From positions 4,610,991 through 4,674,990 of the forward strand of contig JAZAYU010000015.1 of NCBI GenBank assembly GCA_038501625.1: 64,000 bases of DNA. Direction: 5' to 3'. The position numbers and the translations under genes are program-made. This document shows, one piece after another, positions 1 to 14,062 of this stretch. This DNA is from Corbicula japonica. Lineage: Eukaryota > Mollusca > Bivalvia > Venerida > Cyrenidae. Position 1 is the stretch's first letter. Every line of letters starts with the position of its first letter. The notes beneath the pieces are model-generated. The model did not search any database, had not been told where the DNA came from, and worked only from the letters and a program-made list of their open reading frames with translations.

Positions 1-40
1 GTCAAGCAACAGTGCCCAACCACCCTACAAATAATACCAC

Positions 41-740
41 ATTGTTGCAAGTCCAGCAACAGTGCCCAACTACCCTACAAATAATACCACATTGTAGCAA
101 GTCTAGCAACAGTGCCCAACCTCCCTACAAATAATACCACATTGCAGCAACAGTGCCCAACCACCCAACAAATAATACCACATTGTAGCAACAGTGCCCA
201 ACCACCCTACAGGTAATACCACATTGTAGCAAGTCAAGCAACAGTGCCCAACTGCCCTACAAATAATACCACATTGTAGCAAGTCAAGCAACAGTGCCCA
301 ACTACCCTACAAATAATACCACATTGTAGCAACAGTGCCCAACCACCCTACAGGTAATACCACATTGTAGCAAGTCAAGCAACAGTGCCCAACAACCCTA
401 CAAATAATACCACATTGTAGCAATTCAAGCAACAGTGCACAAACCCTACAAATAATACTACATTGTAGCAAGTCAAGACACAGTGCCCAACTACCCTACA
501 AATAATACCACATTGTAGCAAGTCAAGCAAACAGTGCCCAACTACCCTACAAATAATACCACATGGTAGCCACAGTGCCCAACTACCCTACAGGTAATAC
601 CACATTGTAGCAAGTCAAGCAACAGTGCCCAACCACCCTACAATTAATACCACATTGTAGCAACAGTGCCCAACTACCCTACAAATAATACCACATTGTA
701 GCAAGTCAAGCAATAGTGCCCAACCACCCTACAAATAATA
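41..740. repeat. Second satellite sub-duplication (offset 3768)
   Basis: The variant ACATGGTAGCC at 561 recurs at 4329, and the block at 103-291 recurs at 3871-4059, both at offset 3768. Part of the block (ATTGTTGCAAGTCC at 41) also recurs at 4895. This is a different offset from the 4648-bp one, so the array grew by more than one event. Confidence 0.8.
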
Positions 741-1199
741 CCAAATTGTAGCAACAGTGCCCAACCACCCTACAAATAATACCACATTGTAGCAAGTCAA
801 GCAACAGTGCCCAACTACCCTACAAATAATACCACACTGTAGCAAGTCAAGCAACAGTGCCCAACTACACTAAAAATAATACCACACTGTAGCAAGTCAA
901 GCAACAGTGCCCAACTACCGTACAAATAATACCACATTGTAGCAACAGTGCCCAACCACCCTACAAATAATACCACATTGTAGCAACAACAGTGCCCAAC
1001 CACCCTACAAATAATACCACATTGTAGCAAGTCAAGCAACAGTGCCCAACTACCCTACAGTTAATACCACATTGTAGCAAGTCAAGCAACAGTGCCCAAC
1101 CACCCTACAGGTAAAACCACATTGTAGCAACAGTGCCCAACCACCCTACAGGTAATACCACATTGTAGCATGTCAAGCAACAGTGCCCAACTACCCTAC

Positions 1200-3660
1200 A
1201 AATAATACCACATTGTAGCAAGTCAAGCAACAGTGCCGAACTACCCTACATGTAATACCACACTGTAGCAATAGTGCCCAACCACCCTACAGGTAATACC
1301 ACATTGTAGCAAGTCAAGCAACAGTGCCCAACCACTCTACAAATATTACCACATTGTAGCAAGTCAAGCAACAGTGCCCAACCACCCTACAAATAATACC
1401 ACATTGTAGCAAGTCAAGCAACAGTGCCCAACTACTCTACAAATAATACCACATTGTAGCAAGTCAAGCAACAGTGCCCAACCACCCTACAAATAATACA
1501 ACATTGTAGCAACAGTGCCCAACTACCCTACAAATAATACCACATTGTAGCAAGTCAAGCAACAGTGCCCAACTACCCTACAAATAATACCATATTGTAG
1601 CAACAGTGCCCAACTACCCTACAAATAATACCACATTGTAGCAACAGTGCCCAACCAGCCTACAGGTAATGCCACATTGTAGCAAGTCAAGCAACAGTGC
1701 CCAACTGCCCTACAAATAACACCACATTGAAGCCAGTCAAGCAACAGTGCCCAACCACCCTACAAATAATACCTCATTGTAGCAACAGTGCCCAACTACC
1801 CTTCAAATAATACCACATTGTAGCAAGTCAAGCAACAGTGCCCAACTACCCTACAAATAATACCACATTGTAGCAAGTCAAGCAACAGTGCCCAACTACC
1901 CTACAAAAATACCACATTGAAGCAAGTCAAGCAACAGTGCCCAACCACCCTACAAATAATACCACATTGTAGTATCAGTGCCCAACTAACCTACAAATAA
2001 TACCACATTGTAGCAAGTCAAGCAACAGTGCCCAACCACCCTACAAATAATTCCACATTGTAGCAACAGTGCCCAACCACCCTACAAATAATACCACATT
2101 GTAGCAAGTCAAGCAACAGTGCCCAACTACCCTACAAATAATACCACATTGTAGCAACAGTGCCCAACTACCCTACAAATAATACCACATTGTAGCATGT
2201 CAAGCAACAGTGCCCAACTACCCTACAAATAATACCACATTGAAGCAAGTTTAGCAACAGTGCCCAACTACCCTACAAATAATACCACATTGTAGCAACA
2301 GTGCCCAACCACCCTACTGGTAATACCACATTGTAGCAAGTCACACAACAGTGCCCAACTACCCTACAAATAATACCACATTGTAGCAACAGTGCCCAAC
2401 CACCCTACAAATAATACCACATTGTAGCAACAGTGCCTTACCACCCTACAAATAATACCACATTGTAGCAAGTGAAGCAACAGTGCCCAACCATCCTACG
2501 ATTAACACCACATTGTAGCAACAGTGCCCAACCACCCTACAAATAATACCACATTGTAGCAAGTCAAGCAACAGTGCCCAACTACCCTACAATTAATACC
2601 ACATTGTAGCAACAGTGCCCAACTACCCTACTAATAATACCACATTGTAGCAACAGTGCCCAACCACCCTACAGGTAATACCACATTGTAGCAAGTCAAG
2701 CAACAGTGCCCAACCACCCTACAAATAATACCACATTGTAGCAAGTCAAGCAACAATGCCCAACTACCCTACAATTACACATTGTAGCAAGTCAAGCAAC
2801 AGTGCCCAACCACCCTACAAATAATACCACATTGTAGCAACAGTGCCCAACCACCCTACAAATAATACCACATTGTAGCAAGTCAAGCAACAGTGCCCAA
2901 CTACCCTACAGTTAATACCACATTGTAGCAAGTCAAGCAACAGTGCCCAACTACCCTACAAATAATACCACATTGTAGCAACAGTGCCCAACCACCCTAC
3001 AGGTAATACCACATTGTAGCATGTCAAGCAACAGTGCCCAACTACCCTACAAATAATACCACATTGTAGCAAGTCAAGCAACAGTGCCCAACTACCCTAC
3101 AAGTAATACCACACTGTAGCAACAGTGCCCAACCACCCTACAGGTAATACCACATTGTAGCAAGTCAAGCAACAGTGCCCAACTACTCTACAAATAATAC
3201 CACATTGTAGCAAGTCAAGCAACAGTGCCCAACCACCCTACAAATAATACCACATTGTAGCAAGTCAAGCAACAGTGCCCAACTACTCTACAAATAATAC
3301 CACATTGTAGCAAGTCAAGCAACAGTGCCCAACCACCCTACAAATAATACAACATTGTAGCAACAGTGCCCAACTACTCTACAAATAATACCACATTGAA
3401 GCAAGTCAAGCAACAGTGCCCAACTACCCTACAAATAATACCACATTGTAGCAACAGTGCCCAACTACCCTACAAATAATACCACATTGAAGCAAAAGTG
3501 CCCAACCAGCCTACAGGTAATACCACATTGTAGCAAGTCAAGCAACAGTGCCCAACTGCCCTACAAATAATACCACATTGAAGCAAGTCAAGCAACAGTG
3601 CCCAACCACCCTACAAATAATACCTCATTGTAGCAACAGTGCCCAACTACCCTTCAAATA
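1200..3660. repeat. Higher-order satellite block, copy 1
   Basis: Rare variants in this block recur exactly 4648 bp downstream: GTGCCGAAC at 1233 and 5881, TAGTATCAG at 1970 and 6618, CCATCCTACG at 2491 and 7139, and AGCAAAAGTG at 3491 and 8139. A constant offset over about 2.3 kb shows a duplicated higher-order unit with almost no net indels. Confidence 0.9.
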
Positions 3661-5847
3661 ATACCACATTGTAGCAAGTCAAGCAACAGTGCCCAACCAC
3701 CCTACAAATAATACCACATTGTAGCAAGTCAAGCAACAGTGCCCAACTACTCTACAAATAATACCACATTGTAGCAAGTCAAGCAACAGTGCCCAACCAC
3801 CCTACAAATAATACAACATTGTAGCAACAGTGCCCAACTACTCTACAAATAATACCACATTGAAGCAAGTCTAGCAACAGTGCCCAACCTCCCTACAAAT
3901 AATACCACATTGCAGCAACAGTGCCCAACCACCCAACAAATAATACCACATTGTAGCAACAGTGCCCAACCACCCTACAGGTAATACCACATTGTAGCAA
4001 GTCAAGCAACAGTGCCCAACTGCCCTACAAATAATACCACATTGTAGCAAGTCAAGCAACAGTGCCCAACCACCCTACAGGTAAAACCACATTGTAGCAA
4101 CAGTGCCCAACCACCCTACAGGTAATACCACATTGTAGCAAGTCAAGCAACAGTGCCCAACCACCCTACAAATAATACCACATTGTAGCAATTCAAGCAA
4201 CAGTGCACAAACCCTACAAATAATACTACATTGTAGCAAGTCAAGACACAGTGCCCAACTACCCTACAAATAATACCACATTGTAGCAAGTCAAGCAAAC
4301 AGTGCCCAACTACCCTACAAATAATACCACATGGTAGCCACAGTGCCCAACTACCCTACAGGTAATACCACATTGTAGCAAGTCAAGCAACAGTGCCCAA
4401 CCACCCTACAAATAATACCACATTGTAGCAACAGTGCCCAACTACCCTACAAATAATACCACATTGTAGCAAGTCAAGCAACAGTGCCCAACCACCCTAC
4501 AAATAATACCACATTGTAGCAACAGTGCCCAACCACCCTACAAATAATACCACATTGTAGCAAGTCAAGCAACAGTGCCCAACTACCCTACAAATAATAC
4601 CACACTGTAGCAAGTCAAGCAACAGTACCCAACAACACTACAAATAACACCACACTGTAGCAAGTCAAGCAACATTGCCCAACTACCTTACAAATAATAC
4701 CACATTGTTGCAACAGTGCCCAACTACCCAACAAATAATACCACATTGTAGCAAGTCAGGCAACAGTGCCCAACTACCCTACAAATAATACCACATTGTA
4801 GCAAGTCAAGCAACAGTGCCCAACTACACTAAAAATAATACCACACTGTAGCAAGTCAAGCAACAGTGCCCAACCACCCTACAAATAATACCACATTGTT
4901 GCAAGTCCAGCAACAGTGCCCAACTACCCTACAAATAATACCACATTGTAGCAAGTCTAGCAACAGTGCCCAACCTCCCTACAAATAATACCACATTGCA
5001 GCAACAGTGCCCAACCACCCAACAAATAATACCACATTGTAGCAACAGTGCCCAACCACCCTACAGGTAATACCACATTGTAGCAAGTCACACAACAGTG
5101 CCCAACTACCCTACAAATAATACCACATAGTAGCAACAGTGACCAACCACCCTACAAATAATACCACATTGTAGCAACAGTGCCTTACCACCCTACAAAT
5201 AATACCACATTGTAGCAAGTCAAGCAACAGTGCCCAACCACCCTACAATTAATACCACATTGTAGCAACAGTGCCCAACCACCCTACAAATAATACCACA
5301 TTGTAGCAAGTCAAGCAACAGTGCCCAACTACCCTACAAATAATACCACATTGTAGCAAGTCAAGCAACAGTGCCCAACTACCCTACAAATAATACCACA
5401 TTGTAGCAACAGTGCCCAACTACCCTACTAATAATACCACATTGTAGCAACAGTGCCCAACCACCCTACAGGTAATACCACATTGTAGCAAGTCAAGCAA
5501 CAGTGCCCAACCACCCTACAAATAATACCACATTGTAGCAAGTCAAGCAACAATGCCCAACTACCCTACAATTACACATTGTAGCAAGTCAAGCAACAGT
5601 GCCCAACCACCCTACAAATAATACCACATTGTAGCAACAGTGCCCAACCACCCTACAAATAATACCACATTGTAGCAAGTCAAGCAACAGTGCCCAACTA
5701 CCCTACAGTTAATACCACATTGTAGCAAGTCAAGCAACAGTGCCCAACTACCCTACAAATAATACCACATTGTAGCAACAGTGCCCAACCACCCTACAGG
5801 TAATACCACATTGTAGCATGTCAAGCAACAGTGCCCAACTACCCTAC

Positions 5848-8308
5848 AAATAATACCACATTGTAGCAAGTCAAGCAACAGTGCCGAACTACCCTACATG
5901 TAATACCACACTGTAGCAATAGTGCCCAACCACCCTACAGGTAATACCACATTGTAGCAAGTCAAGCAACAGTGCCCAACCACTCTACAAATAATACCAC
6001 ATTGTAGCAAGTCAAGCAACAGTGCCCAACCACCCTACAAATAATACCACATTGTAGCAAGTCAAGCAACAGTGCCCAACTACCCTACAAATAATACCAC
6101 ATTGTAGCAAGTCAAGCAACAGTGCCCAACCACCCTACAAATAATACAACATTGTAGCAACAGTGCCCAACTACCCTACAAATAATACCACATTGTAGCA
6201 AGTCAAGCAACAGTGCCCAACTACCCTACAAATAATACCATATTGTAGCAACAGTGCCAAACTACCCTACAAATAATACCACATTGTAGCAACAGTGCCC
6301 AACCAGCCTACAGGTAATGCCACATTGTAGCAAGTCAAGCAACAGTGCCCAACTGCCCTACAAATAATACCACATTGAAGCCAGTCAAGCAACAGTGCCC
6401 AACCACCCTACAAATAATACCTCATTGTAGCAACAGTGCCCAACTACCCTTCAAATAATACCACATTGTAGCAAGTCAAGCAACAGTGCCCAACTACCCT
6501 ACAAATAATACCACATTGTAGCAAGTCAAGCAACAGTGCCCAACTACCCTACAAAAATACCACATTGAAGCAAGTCAAGCAACAGTGCCCAACCACCCTA
6601 CAAATAATATCACATTGTAGTATCAGTGCCCAACTAACCTACAAATAATACCACATTGTAGCAAGTCAAGCAACAGTGCCCAACCACCCTACAAATAATT
6701 CCACATTGTAGCAACAGTGCCCAACCACCCTACAAATAATACCGCATTGTAGCAAGTCAAGCAACAGTGCCCAACTACCCTACAAATAATACCACATTGT
6801 AGCAACAGTGCCCAACTACCCTACAAATAATACCACATTGTAGCATGTCAAGCAACAGTGCCCAACTACCCTACAAATAATACCACATTGAAGCAAGTTT
6901 AGCAACAGTGCCCAACTACCCTACAAATAATACCACATTGTAGCAACAGTGCCCAACCACCCTACTGGTAATACCACATTGTAGCAAGTCACACAACAGT
7001 GCCCAACTACCCTACAAATAATACCACATTGTAGCAACAGTGCCCAACCACCCTACAAATAATACCACATTGTAGCAACAGTGCCTTACCACCCTACAAA
7101 TAATACCACATTGTAGCAAGTGAAGCAACAGTGCCCAACCATCCTACGATTAACACCACATTGTAGCAACAGTGCCCAACCACCCTACAAATAATACCAC
7201 ATTGTAGCAAGTCAAGCAACAGTGCCCAACTACCCTACAAATAATACCACATTGTAGCAACAGTGCCCAACTACCCTACTAATAATACCACATTGTAGCA
7301 ACAGTGCCCAACCACCCTACAGGTAATACCACATTGTAGCAAGTCAAGCAACAGTGCCCAACCACCCTACAAATAATACCACATTGTAGCAAGTCAAGCA
7401 ACAATGCCCAACTACCCTACAAATACACATTGTAGCAAGTCAAGCAAAAGTGCCCAACCACCCTACAAATAATACCACATTGTAGCAACAGTGCCCAACC
7501 ACCCTACAAATAATACCACATTGTAGCAAGTCAAGCAACAGTGCCCAACTACCCTACAGTTAATACCACATTGTAGCAAGTCAAGCAACAGTGCCCAACT
7601 ACCCTACAAATAATACCACATTGTAGCAACAGTGCCCAACCACCCTACAGGTAATACCACATTGTAGCATGTCAAGCAACAGTGCCCAACTACCCTACAA
7701 ATAATACCACATTGTAGCAAGTCAAGCAACAGTGCCCAACTACCCTACAAGTAATACCACACTGTAGCAACAGTGCCCAACCACCCTACAGGTAATACCA
7801 CATTGTAGCAAGTCAAGCAACAGTGCCCAACTACTCTACAAATAATACCACATTGTAGCAAGTCAAGCAACAGTGCCCAACCACCCTACAAATAATACCA
7901 CATTGTAGCAAGTCAAGCAACAGTGCCCAACTACTCTACAAATAATACCACATTGTAGCAAGTCAAGCAACAGTGCCCAACCACCCTACAAATAATACAA
8001 CATTGTAGCAACAGTGCCCAACTACTCTACAAATAATACCACATTGAAGCAAGTCAAGCAACAGTGCCCAACTACCCTACAAATAATACCACATTGCAGC
8101 AACAGTGCCCAACTACCCTACAAATAATACCACATTGAAGCAAAAGTGCCCAACCAGCCTACAGGTAATACCACATTGTAGCAAGTCAAGCAACAGTGCC
8201 CAACTGCCCTACAAATAATACCACATTGAAGCAAGTCAAGCAACAGTGCCCAACCACCCTACAAATAATACCTCATTGTAGCAACAGTGCCCAACTACCC
8301 TTCAAATA
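5848..8308. repeat. Higher-order satellite block, copy 2
   Basis: Partner of 1200-3660 at an offset of 4648 bp. Single-base differences exist (for example AATATCAC near 6607 where copy 1 has AATACCAC), but the landmark spacing is unchanged. Confidence 0.9.
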
Positions 8309-9058
8309 ATACCACATTGTAGCAAGTCAAGCAACAGTGCTCAACTACCCTACAAATAATACCACATTGTAGCAACAGTGCCCAACTACCCTACAAGTAA
8401 TACCACATTGTAGCAAGTCAAGTAACAGTGCCCAACTACCCTACAAATAATACCACATTGTAGCAACAGTGCCCAACTACCCTACAAATAATACCACATT
8501 GTAGCAAGTCAAGCAACAGTGCCCAACCACCCTACAAATAATACCACATTGTAGCAACAGTGCCCAACCACCCTACAAATAATACCACATTGTAGCAACA
8601 GTGCCCAACCACCCTACAAATAATACCACATTGTAGCAAGTCAAGCTACAATGCCCAACCAACCTACAAATAATACCACATTGTAGCAAGTCAAGCAACA
8701 GTGCCCAACCACCCTACAAATAATACCACATTGTATCAAGTCAAGTGTTTATAAAATTAAAATGATAAACATCATACAACAAACTAACAATTAGTTGTCC
8801 AACTTCTAACAACAGAATGTAAGCAGTTAATAAGGCCTAAAAAAAAAATAGTTGTGTTTCTGGTGGCCCGACCGACCCTAATTTTTTACTGCCGACCGTA
8901 AATTTTTTTCGACCCGTGGGGAAAAAATCGAAGCATCGTTGTGGTCTCCGATCGCAACGGACCGAATAGCGGAAGCAACAACAATATTTTGTAACGACGA
9001 ATATATTATGTTTAGTTCGACAACCACGTTTTGTCATATTTGTCTACGAAAATAAAAA

Positions 9059-12000
9059 ATGGCCGAAAGGCAAAGGACGCAGACGACAAGTTTGACATCT
9101 TTGATGGCAGTGTCGTATGAGACCTGTTGTCATAAGCAGCAAAATAAAATAATAAAATTAGTACGACACAACCAAACATTGAACGAAATATTCGCGGAGG
9201 AGCATGGCGCCGTAGATGTCACAAATTGTATTATATAGTCAAGCTGCTCGGTAAGAAATAAACTGATTTAAAATCATGAATCATTTGTAGGGCCCTAAAT
9301 ATTATTGATACATAAAAGCTAAAGAGACTCGGAAAATAATTTTTTTGTGTTTTGTTTTCAATATCGGTTGAACACTTTTCAGTATTATTAACAGAATAAT
9401 TGCAGATGGTGAATCTATAATATAGCGTGTACGTCATCTGGCGGCAAAAACTGCTAGTCGATGGCCCATGTACAATGATATTGATTACTTTCAAAAATGA
9501 TTTTTTAAGTTCACAAGTAGATCTAAAGCTCACTTCTTTCTTCTTGCAGACTGATTTGAATTCTGACAGCTTTTTTAACGTAAACTCGGACCTGTCACTG
9601 GGCGATTTGAAGGGGTTTTATCCAGACATCAGACGCCTGAAATTTAAATGCTGCCCTTCACAAACCCCAGGCCCAGATACATCGGTATCCCAGACAAAGT
9701 CAGCACAAGTAGTAAATGCCTTTAGTGTCCTTATGTCTGGGGCAAAGGTTCACCCAAGCAAGAAGACAGCCTGGTAGGTATTTTAATGTTAGAAATGATA
9801 TGTATTTATATTTTTATGTTGTGATGTCATTAAATAGTAGATGACATATCAATGTGATTACTTTGTTGTTGAATGAAGATCTTATAATTTTGATTGATAA
9901 AAACTGGGGACTTTCATAAATTTTGGTTTCATATTCACCGGTATTTAAACAAAAAACATTATTTGAAAATTTATTTCTAAAGCACTTGTTTTGTGTGTTG
10001 AAATTTAAAAAAAATCTGTTATATCACATATTAATTTTGTGTTTTAAATTGTAATGTCTAGCATCAACAGGAAAGATGAACTCTACAATGATGTGGTTGC
10101 AATGTTAGTCGAGAAGAACCTGAAATTTCATAAGAGTGAGGCTGATGAATGTACCTACGTAGTACAGGTATATATTGCAAAATTTTTAAATATACTGTCT
10201 ACAGCTCAGATGTATTGATACTGAAAGATTGAAGTTTATACTTTTATGCCATTTAAAACAATAATACATGTATGTCATAGAAATATTGAAATTACAGTAA
10301 AAGTGCTTTGACTCAAGTTGGAAATCTTTTTATATTTTGAAATGGCAAAAGATGACAATACATGCTGCTTTAAAATTTTATTATTTAAAATTTAATAATT
10401 AATATCCAATATCTTTCACCTGTATCCAGGCTCATCCAGGTTGTTGAAAATAAATTGTCATTTTGAGTTGAAATATGTGTCAATAAACATGCTACTATTA
10501 AAACCTTCTTAATGCCAGATATCAGACACTGTCTAGGGTCATAATAATTGAAATGTATATTTCTCATTTGCAATGGTAGTAAAAAAAGGATCAAATTTTA
10601 CTGTCTTTAACACAAAAAATGTTATTGTAACTGTTAAATGTTAAAGTTACTTTGTATTGGTCAGCAACAGTCAAAAGGAGTCTTTTATAGTTTCATACAG
10701 TACGACGCAGCTTCCAGGATAATTTTTAATGTAGAAAAAAAATCTTCATACATGTATTTATTTTCAGATTATCACAAATGCTTTGTGGTACATCATTAAC
10801 CATCATTCAACTATCAATGATGCTGCTTTGCGGTTCAAAGATGTTGTGTCAATCCCAGCACATTTTGAAACATTCCAGGGATATAACAACCTCAAAAGGA
10901 AAAAACTCAAATCTCAACCTTTAGAACGTAACCAGTTGAACAGTCATGCTGAAGCTCTATACAGCTTGGTGAGTCGCCCAGTGTTTGCCAGTGATGAATA
11001 TTGGATACAGTTCAAAACTGTTTTAGAGAATTTAGCAGAGTGTTTTAGCAGATACAGGGCCTATCTTCTAAAGCAGCAGATAGGTCAGACTGATCGGCAG
11101 AATGCTGATCACCCACCCAGAACTGTTGGATCCGATATATCTGTATTACATCACCCTAAAACTGTATTTGTTAGTGAAAAGTACTCTATTTTTAATAAAA
11201 TAATTTCAGAAACACCAGAATCTGTGCCAGTTTTGTTTGATGAGGGTAAGCATTTGAAACAACCATTTAATGACAATAAGCAAAGGGCTAGATTCTATGA
11301 TAACATGCAACAATCTGTACCCATTGATTTATACAAATACTGTCCAGGGGTAGTGTTGTGTCGATTGTTTTTGTATCGAGAGTAAATGAAACTCGGTCAA
11401 GCAATGAAGCACTTGTTGAGCCAGTTAGGGTTGTTGCACAAATTTATAATTCTTTGCCAGAATTTCACACCCGGGCACAGAAAAGGTACTTTAAGCAAAA
11501 ATTACAAAACATTGCGTGTGTAAAAGCAAGCATTGCTGATTTTATCTATAAGGAGTTGGCTAGAAAGAACTGATGAGGATGCTTCATTCAAATCTGTCAA
11601 CAGTTTGTCTCAGGTAAGGGAATTAATTGGTAAGAAACCAGAGCTGAAGGAAAGGTGGGTATCTGCCATCGAGCCAGTTCAAACAGTTGTACAAAAGCGC
11701 TTTGCTAGGCTGAGCTTAAAAGGTAAGCAAATGCAGATTGAAAATCCAGCCACAGATGTTGATATTGACTTTATTCAGAGACATCTCAGGGAACTGTTTC
11801 CTGATCTTGATCTCAAAAAGTTGCAGAAAGCTCATACAAAGTCTGTGGTGTCATACCTGACTTGGTTAGATGTACACACCCGGCAGCGACAATATTCATT
11901 TCAGATAAAAAATGTGGAAATTCTTCTTGTTGTTCAGAACCAGTAACACCTGTAGAACTGTTAGAATGGCTACCTGATCCTGTATTAGATACAAGTAAGG

Positions 12001-12572
12001 AGCATTACAAGCCTTACAGCGAAGTCAGGGGCCAAGACACTAATGATCATGACAGACCTAGCTACAAAGCACCTGAGAGCAAAGGTAATAGTAACATAAA
12101 GGGGGCTACAAAACTGAAACAGAACAAAGAGGTTGGTACAGATTGCCTAGACACTGAAGTTGATGCCTCTGTGTTCATAGCACAAAATGCTAGGTTCATT
12201 ACTGAATGTGTGGAATGCAAAAAACCCAGAGTCATCTATAGTAAAAACAAACTGACCGAAAGGCAACAAATGCAGCTCGTAATTCTGCTCACAGAACATG
12301 ACTATACATGTGGCTGTTATGTCACTGTGCCAGGTAATAGTTTACACAACAAAGTTCATGTCAGGTTAGGTATAACTTGTGGGACACCAGTTGAAGTTGC
12401 ATTTTATAGATCTAGCTTTGCCAAAACAGATCTGTGCTGTATATGTGCTTCAGGAAGTGCTTTCATTGATGAAAAGTTAAGGGAATGTTTTAAAACTGTG
12501 TTGCCAATATGTCAGTCATGTAAAGATGAGGGATTTGAACCTGTTCATGCCAGACCATACGGTAAATCCTGA
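9059..12572 (+). pseudogene. Transposon-borne Cys-rich gene, broken, unrecognised family
   Basis: Proposed exons: first ATG exon from 9059 to about 9215 (begins MAERQRTQTTSL; donor uncertain), 9550-9774 (acceptor TTCTTGCAG, donor GTAGGT), 10062-10167 (acceptor ATGTCTAG, donor GTATAT), and a long last exon from 10768 (acceptor TATTTTCAG). The phases join cleanly (ACAGCCTG plus CATCAAC). The long exon is interrupted by frame changes near 11349, 11560 and 11890. It ends at 12572, or continues past a possible donor at 12561. The C-terminal part has CxxC-type pairs (ECVEC, CGC, CCIC, CQSC) spaced like a zinc-binding fold, and ends near HARPYGKS. I recognise no DDE motif and cannot name the family. 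Position between the inverted ends suggests it is the element's own protein, either transposase or accessory. Confidence 0.6.
10168..10767 (+). other. Intron of the transposon gene
   Basis: AT-rich sequence between the exons ending at 10167 and starting at 10768. It shows no coding similarity I can see. The short reverse-strand open frame at 10385-10594 has no supporting features. Confidence 0.5.
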
Positions 12573-12744
12573 ACATGAGTTGAAATATTTTCTTGAAAAG
12601 AAAATCCAGTTTCTTGTCTTATAGACACATGCATTTGAACAAGACTACATTACATATACATGTTTTACATGGCACCTGGGTAAAACAGACAGATTTTCAT
12701 TGATAGTTGTTTCAGGTTTTTGTAATGTAACATCCTTAATTGCA

Positions 12745-12974
12745 GTTAAACCCTTTACTCCAGGGGATATGGCTGTTATCCATGGACAGTGTAGATCCAG
12801 ATCAGCCAGCACATCAGTGTCATCTGATCAGGATCTGCACTATTCACTTTTTTATTCTTTTGGTCATTTCCTACCAAGAAGCAAGCAGTGTAAATCCTGA
12901 TCAGACAGCACAGATCTGGATCTATACTATTCGCACTTGAGTTCAAACCTGTATATATGGAGTAAAGTGTTAAA
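12745..12974. mobile_element. Palindromic MITE, copy 1
   Basis: Starts GTTAAACCCTTTACTCC and ends with the inverted TATGGAGTAAAGTGTTAAA. The interior carries the family motifs GATCAG and CACTATTC. No coding capacity. Other copies lie at 13254, 13648, 13927 and 14211. Confidence 0.6.
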
Positions 12975-13253
12975 GCTCAAGTTAAAATTGCATTGCTTCG
13001 AGTATTTACAGATATTCAAGTAGATTTTTGGGAAACTAGCACTGGCCAGACTGTGTTGATATGAACATTTATGATTGAAATTAAAATACATTTTTTACAT
13101 GTATGTTTAAGAGTGTAACTTACATTGCTAAGCTCATTGCCAAACAAAATTTGTTTGAACAGTTAGTTGCTGTTAGGTGTAAGGTTCAAGGAGAATGATT
13201 TCTACATCTAAAGCGTAACATAAAAGACAGTACTGACCCTAATGTTTCAATTT

Positions 13254-13502
13254 TTCACCCTTTACTCCATATTTATGCTTTTTTACACATACCCAACAAG
13301 TGTAACTCCAGATCAGCCCGCACATTGTGCCGTCTGATCAGGATATGCACTGGTTGCTTCCTGGTCAGAAATAACCAAATGAAACTAAAAGCGAACAAGG
13401 TAGGACTGGTCAGACAGACAACTGGTCAGATGTGCTGGCTGATCTGGATCTACACTGTTCCTCCAAGCAATAAAAGTGTATCCATGGAGAAAAGGGTTTA
13501 AC
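13254..13502. mobile_element. Palindromic MITE, copy 2
   Basis: Begins CACCCTTTACTCCATATTT and ends ATCCATGGAGAAAAGGGTTT. The interior shares GATCAGCC and GATCAGGATATGCACT with copies 1 and 5. Confidence 0.6.
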
Positions 13503-13647
13503 TATAAAAATAGGTTTACAGTTGAGACATAGTTTTCACTTTTATATATTGTTAATGCAAAGAAATTTGCAAAGATGTTATTTTTGTTCAAAAAAAAAAT
13601 GTGAAGAGTTATTGTATTGGGAATGACTTAAGGTATAGTTATTACTG

Positions 13648-13784
13648 GTTTAACCTTTTTCTCCATGGATATGTTTTTTATTACAGTATCAAGATCCTGA
13701 TCAGGACACAGATGTGCTGGCTGATCTGGATCTACACTGTTCCTCCAAGCAATAAAAGTGTATCCATGGAGAAATGGGTTTAAC
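13648..13784. mobile_element. Palindromic MITE, copy 3 (short form)
   Basis: GTTTAACCTTTTTCTCCATG at the left is matched by the inverted CCATGGAGAAATGGGTTTAA at the right. About 137 bp. It sits in a roughly 280-bp unit repeated three times (starts near 13600, 13880 and 14162). Confidence 0.7.
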
Positions 13785-13926
13785 TATAAAAATAGGTTTA
13801 CAGTTGAGACATAGTTTTCACTTTTATATATTGTTAATGCAAAATTTGCAAAGATGTTATTTTTGTTCAAAAAAAAAATGTGAAGAGTTATTGTAGTGGG
13901 AATGACTTAAAGTATAGTTATTACTG

Positions 13927-14062
13927 GTTTAACCTTTTTCTCCATGGATATGCTTTTTATTAAAGTATCATGATCATGATCAGGGCACAGATGTGCTGGC
14001 TGATCTGGATCTACACTGTTCTTCCAAGCAATAATGGTATATCCGTGGAGAAAAGGGTTCAA
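13927..14062. mobile_element. Palindromic MITE, copy 4 (short form)
   Basis: Same ends as copy 3 with a few substitutions (right arm ATCCGTGGAGAAAAGGGTTC). It belongs to the second unit of the 280-bp local tandem duplication. Confidence 0.7.

Larger units (their letters stand above)
1..8745. repeat. Satellite array, 50/41-bp monomers
   Basis: Continuous tandem array, open at the left window edge. The long monomer is 50 bp and the short one 41 bp. They differ by 9 bp lying between two GCAA direct repeats in the segment GCAAGTCAAGCAACAG, which points to slippage. Conserved parts of the monomer include ACAGTGCCCAAC, CCCTACAAATAATACCACATTG and variants such as CAGGTAAT. Long and short units alternate irregularly. 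Short open frames across it (for example on the minus strand at 103-291 and 3871-4059) are translations of the repeat and should not be called genes. The array ends around 8745 in AT-rich DNA, about 90 bp before the next transposon. Confidence 0.97.

Noticed and set aside
103..1039. Open frames of 62-74 codons in the satellite
   Set aside because: They are translations of the 41/50-bp repeat and recur identically with the duplicated block (103-291 and 3871-4059).
1..8745. CRISPR array
   Set aside because: Repeats run head to tail without unique spacers, in a eukaryotic genome with spliced genes.
9427..9777. 116-codon open frame as one complete gene
   Set aside because: Only 9550-9774 reads like coding sequence with splice signals; the upstream part is an intron read-through.
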